Shown here piece after piece: positions 26,209-35,789 of a stretch of DNA of 64,000 bases. Origin of the DNA: Reddybacter sp041622675 (GTDB taxonomy: Bacteria; Pseudomonadota; Gammaproteobacteria; Pseudomonadales; Porticoccaceae); assembly GCA_041622675.1 (NCBI GenBank), contig JBFJYH010000006.1:1-64000 (forward strand), read 5' to 3'. A program made the position numbers and the translations under genes. A model generated the notes under the pieces. That model saw only the letters and a list, made by a program, of their open reading frames with translations. It was not told the origin of the DNA and ran no database searches. Position 1 is the stretch's first letter. Each line of letters opens with the position of its first letter.

Positions 26209-27423
26209 ATGACAAGAAAGCACGTTCTCGACGGTGTCAAAGTTCTCGATTTCTCACACTTTGTTGCCGGCCCACACTGTACTCGCTTAATGGCAGAAGC
26301 CGGCGCCGAAGTGATCAAAGTAGAAGCCCAAGTCGGCGATGCCGCCCGTCATTTACCGGTGCTCAGAGACGGCCGCAGTGGCTATTTTATTCAGCATAAT
26401 CGCGGCAAGAAGAATATCTGTCTCGACCTGCGCTCCAAAGAAGGACAAGAAATTTGCCACGAATTGATTAAAACCGTCGATGTGGTCATCGAGAACTTCA
26501 CCCCCGGGGTGATGAAGAAATTTAATATGGACTGGGAGGCGGTCAGCAAGGTTAACCCCGATGTCATCATGTGTTCTATCTCCTGTCTGGGTCAGGAAGG
26601 TCCCTTGTCGAAGCTGCCGGGCTTTGACTATATTGGTCAAGCGTATTCCGGTGTGCTTGGCATGACCGGTGAAGCCGAAGGCTACCCGGCTCTCTCTGGT
26701 ATGGCCTTTGGTGATATTTCCACCGGCGCCCATGCCTATGGCGCTATTGTGACTGCCCTGTATCACAAGGCCATGGGTGGCGGCGGACAGTTTCTCGACA
26801 TTGCTCTACTCGATTGCCTGTTCAGTTATCACGAAATGAACGTCCAAGTATACGATGCCTCTGGCGGCACTCAGGTGCCTCAGCGCAGTGGCCATCAACA
26901 CGCCTTTGTCGCCCCCCTTGGGCTTTTCAAATGTAAAGAAGATTATCTCATCATCGTCGCCATTGGCGCCCAATGGGATAACCTGATCAAACTGCTCGGC
27001 CGGGAAGAGTGGGCAGACGACCCCCGTTTTGCCGACCCACTGGTACGCAATGAAAACCGCGATGAAATTAGTGCCGAAATCGAGCGCTGGTTAAGCACGG
27101 TAAGCGATGTCACCGAGGCCGTGCGCATACTTGTACAGGAAAATCATGTGCCAGCAGCGCCAATATTGAGTGTGCCCGATGTCATGGCTCACCCCCATAT
27201 GCAACAGCGCGGCATCGTTCAAACGGTTAAAGATCGTGCTTTTGGCGAGGTAAAAATCCCCGGCACTCCGTTGCGCTACTCGCAGTATCCAGAGCGACTC
27301 GAGCTTCAGGCACCCTTCCTCGGTGAGCACAACGAGGAAATACTGCGCGAACAACTCGGTTATTCACCTGAGAAAATTAGTGCCTTGCAAGCATCTGGCG
27401 TGCTCAGTGAAAAAAATATCTAG
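26209..27423 (+). CDS. CaiB/BaiF family III CoA-transferase
   Basis: The 404-residue protein carries the family III hallmarks: LDFSHFVAGPHCTRLMAEAGAEVIKVE, the RGKKNICLDL segment, VIENFTPGVM, and the catalytic Asp169 in MAFGDISTG. It moves CoA between organic acids, and the acceptor and donor are unknown. ATG at 26209 has AAAGG seven bases upstream. The upstream in-frame ATG at 26170 lacks one. A strong hairpin follows the stop. Confidence 0.92.
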   Translation: MTRKHVLDGVKVLDFSHFVAGPHCTRLMAEAGAEVIKVEAQVGDAARHLPVLRDGRSGYFIQHNRGKKNICLDLRSKEGQEICHELIKTVDVVIENFTPGVMKKFNMDWEAVSKVNPDVIMCSISCLGQEGPLSKLPGFDYIGQAYSGVLGMTGEAEGYPALSGMAFGDISTGAHAYGAIVTALYHKAMGGGGQFLDIALLDCLFSYHEMNVQVYDASGGTQVPQRSGHQHAFVAPLGLFKCKEDYLIIVAIGAQWDNLIKLLGREEWADDPRFADPLVRNENRDEISAEIERWLSTVSDVTEAVRILVQENHVPAAPILSVPDVMAHPHMQQRGIVQTVKDRAFGEVKIPGTPLRYSQYPERLELQAPFLGEHNEEILREQLGYSPEKISALQASGVLSEKNI

Positions 27424-27979
27424 CCTTAACGCTAGGTTGTGTATTGGGGCTGTCTTTCAGCCCCAATACATTTCTATTTCCAAACTCTGCCCACAAAAAA
27501 CAGTCAAACAAGTGATAACAGCCATAATTCCATACTAGCAGAGATTCCCCTTTGTTACTGGGCCTACTGCACTCCGCTATTGACTGAACACTGAATCGAC
27601 GTTATCAACATCGAACCTTTAGCAGACGACTCCGCTCCAGTCTGTTTCGCCAAGTACGACAACGCCGCCGTGGCGAGAGACAAACCCCAGTCTCTACCTG
27701 CGGAAAACTGTATTCAACTCCCACTGAATACCCCTTAAGCTCTACGGCACACTCTACGGCACAACAGCAGGATTTATGGACGCGAATAATGATGAAATTC
27801 TTAATGAGGTGCTAAGCTGTTGCTCTAAGAATATCGCCCATTAGATACTGAGGGTATCATCAGCTTCACACGCGTTGGAGCAGATGCGCGTTTTTCCCTT
27901 AACACCTTGTGTAAACATAAACGACTCCAGAAAAGGTAAACTTAATACATCAACCTTATAAAAGACGAGAAATCCACTG
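27424..27979. other. Non-coding gap after the CoA-transferase
   Basis: Apart from the terminator at 27441-27469 I see no gene. The last 100 bp should contain the promoter of the dienelactone hydrolase gene. Confidence 0.5.
27441..27469 (+). terminator. Terminator of the CoA-transferase gene
   Basis: GTATTGGGGCTG and CAGCCCCAATAC form a perfect 12-bp stem with a 5-base loop, followed by ATTTCTATTT. Confidence 0.8.
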
Positions 27980-28714
27980 ATGAGCACACAAACATCCTTA
28001 AACGAAGGCTTCGTCAATATCACCACCCCCGATGGTGAAATGGAATGCTTTGTCGCCTGGCCCGCAGACGATGACACAACTGCCTATCCCCCCGTCGTAC
28101 TCTATATGGATGCCCCCGGTGTACGCGGCGAGCTCTACGATTTTGTCCGCCGCATCGCCTCTCAGGGATATATCGCCATTATTCCCAACCTCTACTACCG
28201 CTACGACCTGCATAACCCGGGCGGCCAAATGATGGAGATGCTCGAGGCCCACACCAATCCCATGATTATCAGCGACACGCGCGCCATCATTGGCTGGCTC
28301 GATGCTCACCCCAACGCCTTGCCCGGCCCCATGGGCTGCATCGGCTATTGTATGAGCGGCAAATTTGTACTGGCCGTCACTGGCACCTTCCCCGAGCGTT
28401 TTAAGGCCATGGCCTCCCTCTACGGCGTTTCCCATGTGACTGAGCAGAGTGATTCCGCGCACTTACTGATCCCCAATATCGCAAGCGACTGCACGCTTTA
28501 CTTTGGCTTCGCCGCACACGACCCCTATGTACCCGATGCTGAGATCAAAGCCCTCGATGCCTGTCTGAGTGAAAACAACATCGACTACGTACTTGAAAAA
28601 GTGCCCGACACCGAACACGGCTTCGCCTTTCCCCAGCGCCTTATGTACAACCACGAGGCCGCCGAGCGCCACTGGGATATTGCCTTTGACTTGTTTGCCC
28701 GCAAGCTTAAATAA
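27980..28714 (+). CDS. Dienelactone hydrolase family protein
   Basis: The 244-residue alpha/beta hydrolase has the catalytic triad expected of dienelactone hydrolases: Cys124 in GYCMSG, Asp181 in AAHDPYVP and His213 in TEHGF. Classical members open dienelactone in halo-aromatic degradation, but many homologues act on other esters or lactones, so the substrate is open. There is no signal peptide. The gene is followed by a hairpin and then an unrelated peptidase gene. Confidence 0.88.
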   Translation: MSTQTSLNEGFVNITTPDGEMECFVAWPADDDTTAYPPVVLYMDAPGVRGELYDFVRRIASQGYIAIIPNLYYRYDLHNPGGQMMEMLEAHTNPMIISDTRAIIGWLDAHPNALPGPMGCIGYCMSGKFVLAVTGTFPERFKAMASLYGVSHVTEQSDSAHLLIPNIASDCTLYFGFAAHDPYVPDAEIKALDACLSENNIDYVLEKVPDTEHGFAFPQRLMYNHEAAERHWDIAFDLFARKLK

Positions 28715-28719
28715 CGCCG

Positions 28720-28758
28720 CTTTCAAGGGGCTGCGGTGTCGCCATAGCCCCTTGAAAG
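28720..28758 (+). terminator. Hairpin after the dienelactone hydrolase gene
   Basis: CTTTCAAGGGGCT pairs with AGCCCCTTGAAAG (13 bp). The U-run is weak. Confidence 0.5.
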
Positions 28759-28880
28759 TGCACTAAAAATTTTCACCCTACGAGCCCTGTGCAGAGTAGA
28801 ATAATGCACAGTCGATATACCCCGTTGCCCCTGGTAACAAATCTGAATTCACGCTCTATTAACACCCAGGTAAGCTATTT

Positions 28881-31799
28881 ATGAATGCTCCGGCCCATCC
28901 CACGTTTGAATTTTTGCGCAGCCAACGTATTGAATCACTCGACCTCGATGTCAGTGAATACCGTCATATTAAAACCGGCGCCCAGCATATTCATATCGCC
29001 ACCGACAACAGCGAGAATGTGTTTCTAGTGGCCCTGCGCACGGTGCCTGAAGACTCTCGTGGTGTAGCGCATATTCTTGAACATACGGCCCTGTGCGGCA
29101 GTGAAAAGTACCCGGTGCGCGATCCTTTCTTTATGATGATTCGACGCTCGCTTAACACCTTTATGAACGCCTTTACCAGCTCCGACTGGACTGCCTACCC
29201 TTTTGCCAGCCAAAACAAAAAGGACTTTAACAATCTCCTTCAGGTCTATCTTGATGCCGTATTCTTCTCGCGACTCGACCCTCTCGATTTCGCCCAGGAA
29301 GGGCATCGCCTGGAGTTTGAAGACGCCGAAAACAGCGACTCTAACTTGGTCTACAAAGGTGTAGTTTTCAATGAAATGAAGGGCGCGATGAGTTCGGTGA
29401 CCTCGACCCTGTGGCACACCCTCTGCACCTATCTTTATCCGACGACCACCTACCATTACAACAGTGGTGGGGACCCCGCGGCGATTCCCGATTTGAGTTA
29501 TGAGCAGTTGCAGACGTTCTATCAAACTCACTACCACCCCAGTAATGCCACTTTTATGACCTTTGGCGACATCCCCGCCACTGAGCATCAAGCCAAGTTT
29601 GAAAGCGAGGCTTTGCAGCGTTTCGAGCCCCTTGCTGAAACCATCGCCGTCGCCGACGAAAAACGCTATCTGGCACCCATCGCCGTTGAAGAAGCGTATG
29701 CTTTTGATGAGGAAGGCCCCACCGACAATAAGACCCACATTATTATTAGCTGGCTACTGGGCAAGGCCACCGACCTAAAGGCCTGTATGCAGGCCCATTT
29801 ACTCAATAGCATATTGCTCGACAACAGTGCATCACCGCTGATGAAGGCCTTAGAAACTAGCGATCTCGGCAGCTCGCCATCGCCACTGTGCGGCCTGGAC
29901 GACTCGCAGAAAGAAATGTGCTTTGTCTGCGGCATAGAAGGCAGCGAGCCCGAGAAAGCCGTTGAACTGGAAAATCTGGTGCTGGAGGTGCTTCGCGATG
30001 TCGCCGACAACGGTGTCCCTCAGGATCAGGTTGAGGCCTCTTTACATCAACTCGAATTGCAGCAGCGTGAAATTGGTGGCGACGGCTATCCCTACGGCCT
30101 GCAATTGATTTTAACCTCGTTGACCAGCGCCACCCACCGCGGCGACCCCATCGCCCTGCTCGATTTAGAGCCCGTGTTGGCAGAGTTACGTGAGGCCATC
30201 GCCGACCCGGATTTCATTAAATCACTGGCCCGTGAACTACTACTCGACAATCCCCACCGCGTACGCTTAACACTGCGCCCAGAACCCGCCCTGTCAGCGC
30301 GCCGCGAGAAAAGCGAAGCCGCAAAACTGGCCGCCATCAAAGCCCAGCTCAGCGATGCAGAAAAACAAGACATTATCAGCCAGACCGCCGCCTTGAACGC
30401 CCGCCAGATGCAGGTTGATGACGAAGGCGTACTACCCAAGGTCGGCCTTGAAGACATCTCCCCCGAGATGGCCTATATCGGCGCCACCCGCAAAACTGAC
30501 GGTGCCCTCCCCCTCAGCCAATACGAAGTCGGCACCAATGGCCTGGTCTACCAACAACTACTGGTTTCCCTGCCTGCACTCTCTGACGAACAAATTGACC
30601 TTCTCCCCCTCTACGCCAGCTGTCTCACTGAGCTCGGTGTTGGCGACAAGGATTACCTGGACACCCAACTCTGGCAATCTCAGGTCTGTGGTTCGATTAG
30701 CACTCATGCCTCGGTGCGCTGTGCTGTCGATAATTTGCAAAGCCTCAGCGGTCACTTAGTGATCAGCGCCAAAGGTTTAGCAAACAATCACAAAGCACTC
30801 GCTGAGCTTATGAACACCACCTTTGAATCCGTTCGCTTTGATGAATTACCACGCCTACGCGAGCTTATCGCGCAAATTCGCGCACGTCGCGAAAGTAGTG
30901 TGACCGGTAACGGCCACAGCTTGGCCATGACAGCCGCCGCCAGCAACGTCAGCCCCGGTGCCTGGTTGTCCCACCGCTGGGGCGGTATGGAGGGCATTCG
31001 CCTCACCAAACAACTCGACAGCAACCTGGATGAGCCTATCGAGCTCGCTAACTTCGCCGCCAAACTGGCCGAGCTACACGCTCTGTTTTTAAAAGCTCCG
31101 CGTCAGGCATTACTGGTCGGCGAACAAGAACACATGAGCCAATTTGCCACAGACTTTCTCGGCACCCTGGCACCCGGCGACAGTTCAGCCTTCACGCCCT
31201 TTAGTCGACCCCAGCTCTGTACTCCGAGCCAGCAATTGTGGGCCACCAGCACTCAGGTTAATTTCTGCGCCCACGCCTATCCCACTGTACCCATGGGACA
31301 CCCCGACGCAGCACCGCTGAGTGTACTCGGCGGTTTTCTACGCAATGGCTATTTACACCGCGCCATTCGCGAACAGGGCGGCGCCTACGGCGGCGGTGCC
31401 GGACAGGACAACAATAGCGGCGCCTTCCGCTTCTTCTCCTACCGCGACCCGCGCATTGAGGGCACCCTCGACGACTTCCAGGCTTCATTAGCCTGGTTAC
31501 AGGAAGAGAAACACCAGTGGCAACAGGTTGAAGAGGCCATTCTCGGCGTCGTATCCGGTCTCGACAAACCATCTTCACCCGCCGGTGAAGCCAAGCAGAG
31601 CTTCCATGCCGAGCTTTACGGTCGTGGTCGCGCCGAGCGCGAAGCCTTCCGCAACCAAGTGCGTGAGGTGAAGCTCGACGACCTACAACGTGTCGGCAGG
31701 GACTATTTGCGTGACGAGCAGCGCAGCACTGCGGTAATCACCAATGCCGATAGCGCCGCTAAGTTAGACACCTTAAATTTAGAGTTATTTACGCTGTAA
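28881..31799 (+). CDS. M16C zinc metallopeptidase (PreP/Cym1-like)
   Basis: The 972-residue protein has the inverted zinc motif HILEH (His64, Glu67, His68) with the third ligand Glu165 in VVFNEMKGAM, followed by the peptidase-associated M16C domain and a second inactive M16 half, as in presequence protease. The length matches the family. Such enzymes degrade small unfolded peptides inside a closed chamber. It has no signal peptide, so it is cytoplasmic. It looks complete and monocistronic. Confidence 0.92.
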   Translation: MNAPAHPTFEFLRSQRIESLDLDVSEYRHIKTGAQHIHIATDNSENVFLVALRTVPEDSRGVAHILEHTALCGSEKYPVRDPFFMMIRRSLNTFMNAFTSSDWTAYPFASQNKKDFNNLLQVYLDAVFFSRLDPLDFAQEGHRLEFEDAENSDSNLVYKGVVFNEMKGAMSSVTSTLWHTLCTYLYPTTTYHYNSGGDPAAIPDLSYEQLQTFYQTHYHPSNATFMTFGDIPATEHQAKFESEALQRFEPLAETIAVADEKRYLAPIAVEEAYAFDEEGPTDNKTHIIISWLLGKATDLKACMQAHLLNSILLDNSASPLMKALETSDLGSSPSPLCGLDDSQKEMCFVCGIEGSEPEKAVELENLVLEVLRDVADNGVPQDQVEASLHQLELQQREIGGDGYPYGLQLILTSLTSATHRGDPIALLDLEPVLAELREAIADPDFIKSLARELLLDNPHRVRLTLRPEPALSARREKSEAAKLAAIKAQLSDAEKQDIISQTAALNARQMQVDDEGVLPKVGLEDISPEMAYIGATRKTDGALPLSQYEVGTNGLVYQQLLVSLPALSDEQIDLLPLYASCLTELGVGDKDYLDTQLWQSQVCGSISTHASVRCAVDNLQSLSGHLVISAKGLANNHKALAELMNTTFESVRFDELPRLRELIAQIRARRESSVTGNGHSLAMTAAASNVSPGAWLSHRWGGMEGIRLTKQLDSNLDEPIELANFAAKLAELHALFLKAPRQALLVGEQEHMSQFATDFLGTLAPGDSSAFTPFSRPQLCTPSQQLWATSTQVNFCAHAYPTVPMGHPDAAPLSVLGGFLRNGYLHRAIREQGGAYGGGAGQDNNSGAFRFFSYRDPRIEGTLDDFQASLAWLQEEKHQWQQVEEAILGVVSGLDKPSSPAGEAKQSFHAELYGRGRAEREAFRNQVREVKLDDLQRVGRDYLRDEQRSTAVITNADSAAKLDTLNLELFTL

Positions 31800-31822
31800 A
31801 CTTTAATAACTTCACACTTATC

Positions 31823-31923
31823 GGGAGGGCTACTTTCTGTTGATGACCGTCGGAGGCATGGATGCCAACACCGAATGTACACGGACGTATTTCCAGCGAG
31901 TCATCAATAGGAAGTTCCCTCCC
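31823..31923. repeat. MITE-like intergenic inverted-repeat element
   Basis: About 101 bp is bounded by imperfect inverted arms: GGGAGGGCTACTTTCTG-TTGATGAC on the left and GTCATCAATAGGAAGTTCCCTCCC on the right. Inside is a small hairpin GGCAT-GG-ATGCC and a TACACGGACGTATTTCC segment resembling short intergenic repeats of marine gammaproteobacteria. It lies between the peptidase and cmoA, 41 bp before the cmoA start. Confidence 0.5.
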
Positions 31924-31964
31924 CACTATCCACTTTCCATCACGCGACCCGCAGACAAAACATC

Positions 31965-32702
31965 TTGAATCACGATAATTTATTCTCCCGCCCTCTAGCC
32001 GATATTGCCGGCTTCAAGTTCGACGCCGATGTCGTCGCCGTGTTTCCAGATATGATCCAGCGCTCCGTGCCCGGCTACGAAACCATTATCGCCATGACCG
32101 GGACATTGGCCGGGCGCTACGCTCAGCCCCAGTCAACATGCTATGACCTGGGCTGCTCCCTCGGGGCATCGACGCTCGCCATGGCCCAACACATTGAAGT
32201 GCCCGACTGCAACATTGTCGCCATCGACAATGCCCCCGCGATGATTGAACACTGCACCCATATCCTCGCCGCCGAACAGCCCGGTACCGCCGTCGAGCTC
32301 ATCTGCGCCGATTTGCTCGACCTACCCCTTGAAAAACCCCTCGACAACGCCTCGATGGTGGTGCTCAACTTTACCTTGCAATTTCTACCACCCAGAACAC
32401 GTACGGCATTGATGCAGCGCATATACGATGCGCTATTACCCGGCGGCATCATCATTTTGTCAGAGAAAATTGCCTTTGCCGATGACCACTTAAACCAACT
32501 GATGATAGAACTGCACCACAGCTTTAAGCGCGCCAATGGCTACTCCGAATTAGAGGTTGCCCAGAAGCGTTCGGCTCTGGAAAACGTCCTCATTCCCGAA
32601 ACTCTCGACCAGCATCGCGAACGGCTCACCCACGTGGGTTTTAAACGTATCGATATCTGGTTTCAGTGTTTTAACTTTGCCTCGCTCCTGGCCATAAAAT
32701 GA
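31965..32702 (+). CDS. cmoA: CmoA, carboxy-S-adenosyl-L-methionine synthase
   Basis: The 245-residue class I methyltransferase-fold protein aligns with E. coli CmoA from its first residues (NHDNLFSRPLADIAGFKFDADVVAVFPDMIQRSVPGY in family pattern) and has CYDLGCSLGASTL for SAM binding and LNFTLQFLPP. CmoA makes carboxy-SAM from SAM and prephenate. The start is TTG at 31965, chosen because it matches the family N-terminus. The ribosome site is weak. Its stop overlaps the cmoB start by four bases. Confidence 0.94.
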   Translation: MNHDNLFSRPLADIAGFKFDADVVAVFPDMIQRSVPGYETIIAMTGTLAGRYAQPQSTCYDLGCSLGASTLAMAQHIEVPDCNIVAIDNAPAMIEHCTHILAAEQPGTAVELICADLLDLPLEKPLDNASMVVLNFTLQFLPPRTRTALMQRIYDALLPGGIIILSEKIAFADDHLNQLMIELHHSFKRANGYSELEVAQKRSALENVLIPETLDQHRERLTHVGFKRIDIWFQCFNFASLLAIK

Positions 32703-33856
32703 GTGATCAATCTGTCATCGACTACCGGGGTTTACTCACTGGCCTCAACGCCCTCGGCAAACAACAAGCCCAAATGTTGCGTGCCCGCAGTAAGCGCGCC
32801 GCCAATAAGCATTTCAGTAAGCCAGGCTCTCTCACTCAATGGGCCGCTCAACTACCCGCTGATATCGCCAAAGGGCTAAGCCCTCAACGCTGGGGTGACC
32901 TGCCAAAATGGCAAGAGTGTTTAGATAGCCTTCCCCCTTTAGCCGCGAGTAGCTGTGACTTCAGTAGTGGGGTACGCATTGGCGAGGCTGCCGACTGTAA
33001 CGACACCCAGCGCGAGCAATTGCGCATGAGTTTGATGGCTCTTCACCCTTGGCGCAAAGGCCCCTATCAACTCTTCGGTCTCGATGTCGATACCGAGTGG
33101 CGCTCAGACTGGAAGTGGAACCGCCTGCTGCCCCATATCGCCCCGCTAAAAGACAAGCTGGTACTCGATGTCGGCTGTGGCAATGGCTACCACTGCTGGC
33201 GCATGTACGGTGAGGGCGCACAACGGGTGATTGGCATCGACCCCTCGCCCCGCTTTGTGGTGCAATTTTATGCACTAAAACACTTCACTAATCAGTTTGC
33301 AGCCCAAGGCACTGTTCCCCAACTGACATCAAAACCTGCCCTGCCCCCACAATCCACAGAGCAAACATCGACCGTGGGAGCTACCCCAGCCACAAGTCTA
33401 CCTGTCGATATACTGCCCCTGGGTATTGAAGACCTGCCACCGGCATTAGAGGCCTTCGACACGGTGTTTTCTATGGGCGTTCTCTACCATCGCCGCTCAG
33501 CCATGGATCATTTACTCGAACTCAAAGCCTGCCTTAAGCCCGGTGGCCAACTGGTGCTCGAAACTCTGGTGATCGATGGGGGTAACGGTGAGGTACTGGT
33601 GCCCGAAGGCCGCTACGCAAAAATGCGTAATGTCTGGTTTATACCCAGCCCACCGACCTTGCTAGGCTGGTTACGCAAATGCGGCTTTAAAACGCCACGC
33701 CTGGTCGATATGTGCAACACCAGCACTGATGAACAGCGCAGTACCGAATGGATGCACTTTGAATCCCTGCCCGATTTCCTCGACCCCAGCGATAACAGCC
33801 GTACTTGCGAGGGCCACCCAGCGCCGCACAGGGCGATATTTATCGCCGAATGTTAA
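32699..33856 (+). CDS. cmoB: CmoB, tRNA U34 carboxymethyltransferase
   Basis: The 385-residue protein uses the carboxy-SAM from CmoA to turn ho5U34 into cmo5U34 in tRNAs. Family motifs are present: ALHPWRKGPYQLFG, DTEWRSDWKWNRL, VLDVGCGNGYHCWRMYG, DTVFSMGVLYHRRS, and EEQRSTEWM-like DEQRSTEWM. E. coli CmoB has about 323 residues. Part of the excess is a Thr/Pro/Gln-rich insertion at about 201-235, between the SAM-binding strand and LPLGIEDLP. Translationally coupled to cmoA. Confidence 0.94.
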   Translation: MSDQSVIDYRGLLTGLNALGKQQAQMLRARSKRAANKHFSKPGSLTQWAAQLPADIAKGLSPQRWGDLPKWQECLDSLPPLAASSCDFSSGVRIGEAADCNDTQREQLRMSLMALHPWRKGPYQLFGLDVDTEWRSDWKWNRLLPHIAPLKDKLVLDVGCGNGYHCWRMYGEGAQRVIGIDPSPRFVVQFYALKHFTNQFAAQGTVPQLTSKPALPPQSTEQTSTVGATPATSLPVDILPLGIEDLPPALEAFDTVFSMGVLYHRRSAMDHLLELKACLKPGGQLVLETLVIDGGNGEVLVPEGRYAKMRNVWFIPSPPTLLGWLRKCGFKTPRLVDMCNTSTDEQRSTEWMHFESLPDFLDPSDNSRTCEGHPAPHRAIFIAEC

Positions 33857-33913
33857 TCGCGCTTGGCTAGCCACAACGCTCTTTTACTTGCCACTGAGCA
33901 GCCTCAGAGGGAG

Positions 33914-33940
33914 GATACTTGAAGAACGAACGTTCAAGTA
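33914..33940. promoter_or_regulatory. Inverted repeat upstream of acyl-CoA synthetase gene
   Basis: ATACTTGAA and TTCAAGTAT are perfect 9-bp arms around GAACGAACG, 63 bp before the start of the acyl-CoA synthetase gene. The layout suits an operator, for example of a TetR-type fatty-acid regulator, but the regulator is not identified. Confidence 0.45.
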
Positions 33941-34002
33941 TTAGACTGCAGCGCCACTAGCTTAATCATACTTATTATTAACAGCTTTCAATGGGAGATT
34001 TC

Positions 34003-35547
34003 ATGTTCTTTGCCGACCAATTTCAACAGCTTCAGCGTACCCAACCCGATCATATTGCCATCACCTTTGACGGTTATGACACCAGCTATAACGAGCTTAT
34101 GGACCATAGCTGGCAAGTTGCCAATGGCTTACTCGAGCTGGGCATAGAGCGCCAGGACCGTGTCGCTCATCTGGCGAAAAACTCCACTGAGTTTTTTGAA
34201 ATCTTCATTGGCGCCAGCGCATCAGCCTTCGCCACCGCAGGGGTTAATTGGCGCTTAGCAGGCCCTGAGATATTGCAAATTCTCAACGCCACCGAAAATA
34301 GCACTCTGTTTGTCGGCAAGGATTTTTATCCCACCATCGAAGCTATAGAAAGCGAATTAAAGTTCATCAAAAACATTATCGCCATCGACGGTGGCCACGA
34401 TCGCTGGCTCGACTATACAAACTGGCGCGATGGGCAGTCCAAACAACGACCCGATGTCAACCTCGAAGGCGATGACGATCTTCTCCAACTGTACACCAGT
34501 GGCACCACTGGCCTACCCAAAGGAGTGCAGCTGACTAACCAGGGTTACATCAACGCTTTCAACGCCTTTGTCGACAACGATGTCCTCGCCGTTGACCCCA
34601 GCGCCCATTTTATTAACGTCATGCCACTCTTCCATGTTGGCGGAATTAACTTAACTGTTATGCCACTACTACGCGGCGCCCGGGTCAACCTGATGGCTGA
34701 GTTCGACGCCACCACCGTATTAGACAGCCTCGCCAATGACAAAATCACCCACGCCCTCTTTGTACCAGCAATGATCCAAATGTTGTTGCAAGAGCCCAAC
34801 GTGCGCGAGCGCGACTACAGCGACCTCCAGTACCTCTACTATGGCGCTTCACCCATTTCTGAATCTGTATTAATTGAAGCCGGCGAAGTTTTTGGCTGTG
34901 ACTTTATGCAGCTTTACGGTGCCACAGAGAACTACGGCATTATCAGTAAGCTCGCCCCTGAAGATCATGACCCTAGCCGTAATAAACTGCGCTCCTGTGG
35001 CAAGCCTGCCAAAGGCTCAGAAGTTAAAATCGTCGACAGCAATGGCAACACCCTGCCCAATGGCGAAGTCGGTGAAATTCTTCTCAAAAGTGATTGGATA
35101 TTAAAAAGCTATTGGCGCAACCCAGAGGCTACTGAAGAGGTCAAGGCCGGTGGTTGGTACCACACGGGCGATGCCGCCTATCTCGACGACGAAGGCTTTT
35201 TGTTTATCAAAGACCGAGTCAAAGATATGATCATCACAGGTGGTGAAAACGTCTTCCCCGCCGAGGTTGAAAATGCTGTTCACAGCCACGACGACGTTAT
35301 CGATGTTGCCGTCATCGGGATCCCCGATGAACAGTGGGGTGAAGCCATTAAGGCCTGTGTAGTACTGCGTCCCGGAGCCGAGCTCAGCGAAGAGGAAATC
35401 ATCACCTACGCCCGCACCCAAATCGCCGGCTTTAAAGCACCAAAATCTATCGACTTCATCTCAGAGTTACCCCGCAACCCCAGCGGTAAAATTTTACGTC
35501 GTGAACTACGTGCACCCTATTGGGCCAACCACAGCCGAGGCGTATAA
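34003..35547 (+). CDS. Acyl-CoA synthetase (class I adenylate-forming)
   Basis: The 514-residue protein has P-loop YTSGTTGLPKG at 164-174, the QLYGATENYG A5 motif, HTGDAAYLDDEGFLFIKDRVKDMI, TGGENVFPAEVE and the catalytic Lys in RNPSGKILRREL. It forms acyl-AMP and then acyl-CoA from a carboxylate. The substrate is not determinable, but similarity is to medium/long-chain fatty-acid CoA ligases. ATG at 34003 has GGGAG five bases upstream, which is better than ATG at 33991. A palindrome lies upstream. It is only distantly related to the ligase at 23.8 kb. Confidence 0.9.
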   Translation: MFFADQFQQLQRTQPDHIAITFDGYDTSYNELMDHSWQVANGLLELGIERQDRVAHLAKNSTEFFEIFIGASASAFATAGVNWRLAGPEILQILNATENSTLFVGKDFYPTIEAIESELKFIKNIIAIDGGHDRWLDYTNWRDGQSKQRPDVNLEGDDDLLQLYTSGTTGLPKGVQLTNQGYINAFNAFVDNDVLAVDPSAHFINVMPLFHVGGINLTVMPLLRGARVNLMAEFDATTVLDSLANDKITHALFVPAMIQMLLQEPNVRERDYSDLQYLYYGASPISESVLIEAGEVFGCDFMQLYGATENYGIISKLAPEDHDPSRNKLRSCGKPAKGSEVKIVDSNGNTLPNGEVGEILLKSDWILKSYWRNPEATEEVKAGGWYHTGDAAYLDDEGFLFIKDRVKDMIITGGENVFPAEVENAVHSHDDVIDVAVIGIPDEQWGEAIKACVVLRPGAELSEEEIITYARTQIAGFKAPKSIDFISELPRNPSGKILRRELRAPYWANHSRGV

Positions 35548-35596
35548 CAAAAAATGGAAAATAGCCTTATAGGAAGTATTAAAAGGGCAATTAACC

Positions 35597-35625
35597 TTGA
35601 CTCAAAGCGGTCACTTGCCTATAGT
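35597..35625 (+). promoter_or_regulatory. Sigma70 promoter of tRNA-Arg
   Basis: TTGACT and TATAGT are 17 bp apart with a GC-rich discriminator (GCCGCCC), as at stringently controlled stable-RNA promoters. The tRNA begins 10 bp after the -10 box. Confidence 0.88.
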
Positions 35626-35635
35626 GCCGCCCTCT

Positions 35636-35712
35636 GCACTCGTAGCTCAGCTGGATAGAGTACCCGGCTACGAACCGGGCGGTCGAAGGTTCGAATCCTT
35701 CCGAGTGCGCCA
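35636..35712 (+). tRNA. tRNA-Arg (ACG)
   Basis: A 77-nt cloverleaf has acceptor GCACTCG/CGAGTGC, anticodon arm CCCGG-CTACGAA-CCGGG reading ACG, T-loop GGTTCGAATCC and an encoded CCA. A promoter and a strong terminator bracket it. Confidence 0.97.
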
Positions 35713-35740
35713 TACCTGAGTCACTGCCTTTTAGTTGTAA

Positions 35741-35789
35741 GTTGACCACAAAAAAGCCCGGCCCTTTGCCGGGCTTTTTTGTGGTCAAC
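35741..35789. terminator. Bidirectional intrinsic terminator after tRNA-Arg
   Basis: GTTGACCACAAAAAAGCCCG begins a perfect 22-bp stem with a 5-base loop whose GC core is flanked by A6 and T6, so it can terminate from either side. Confidence 0.92.
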
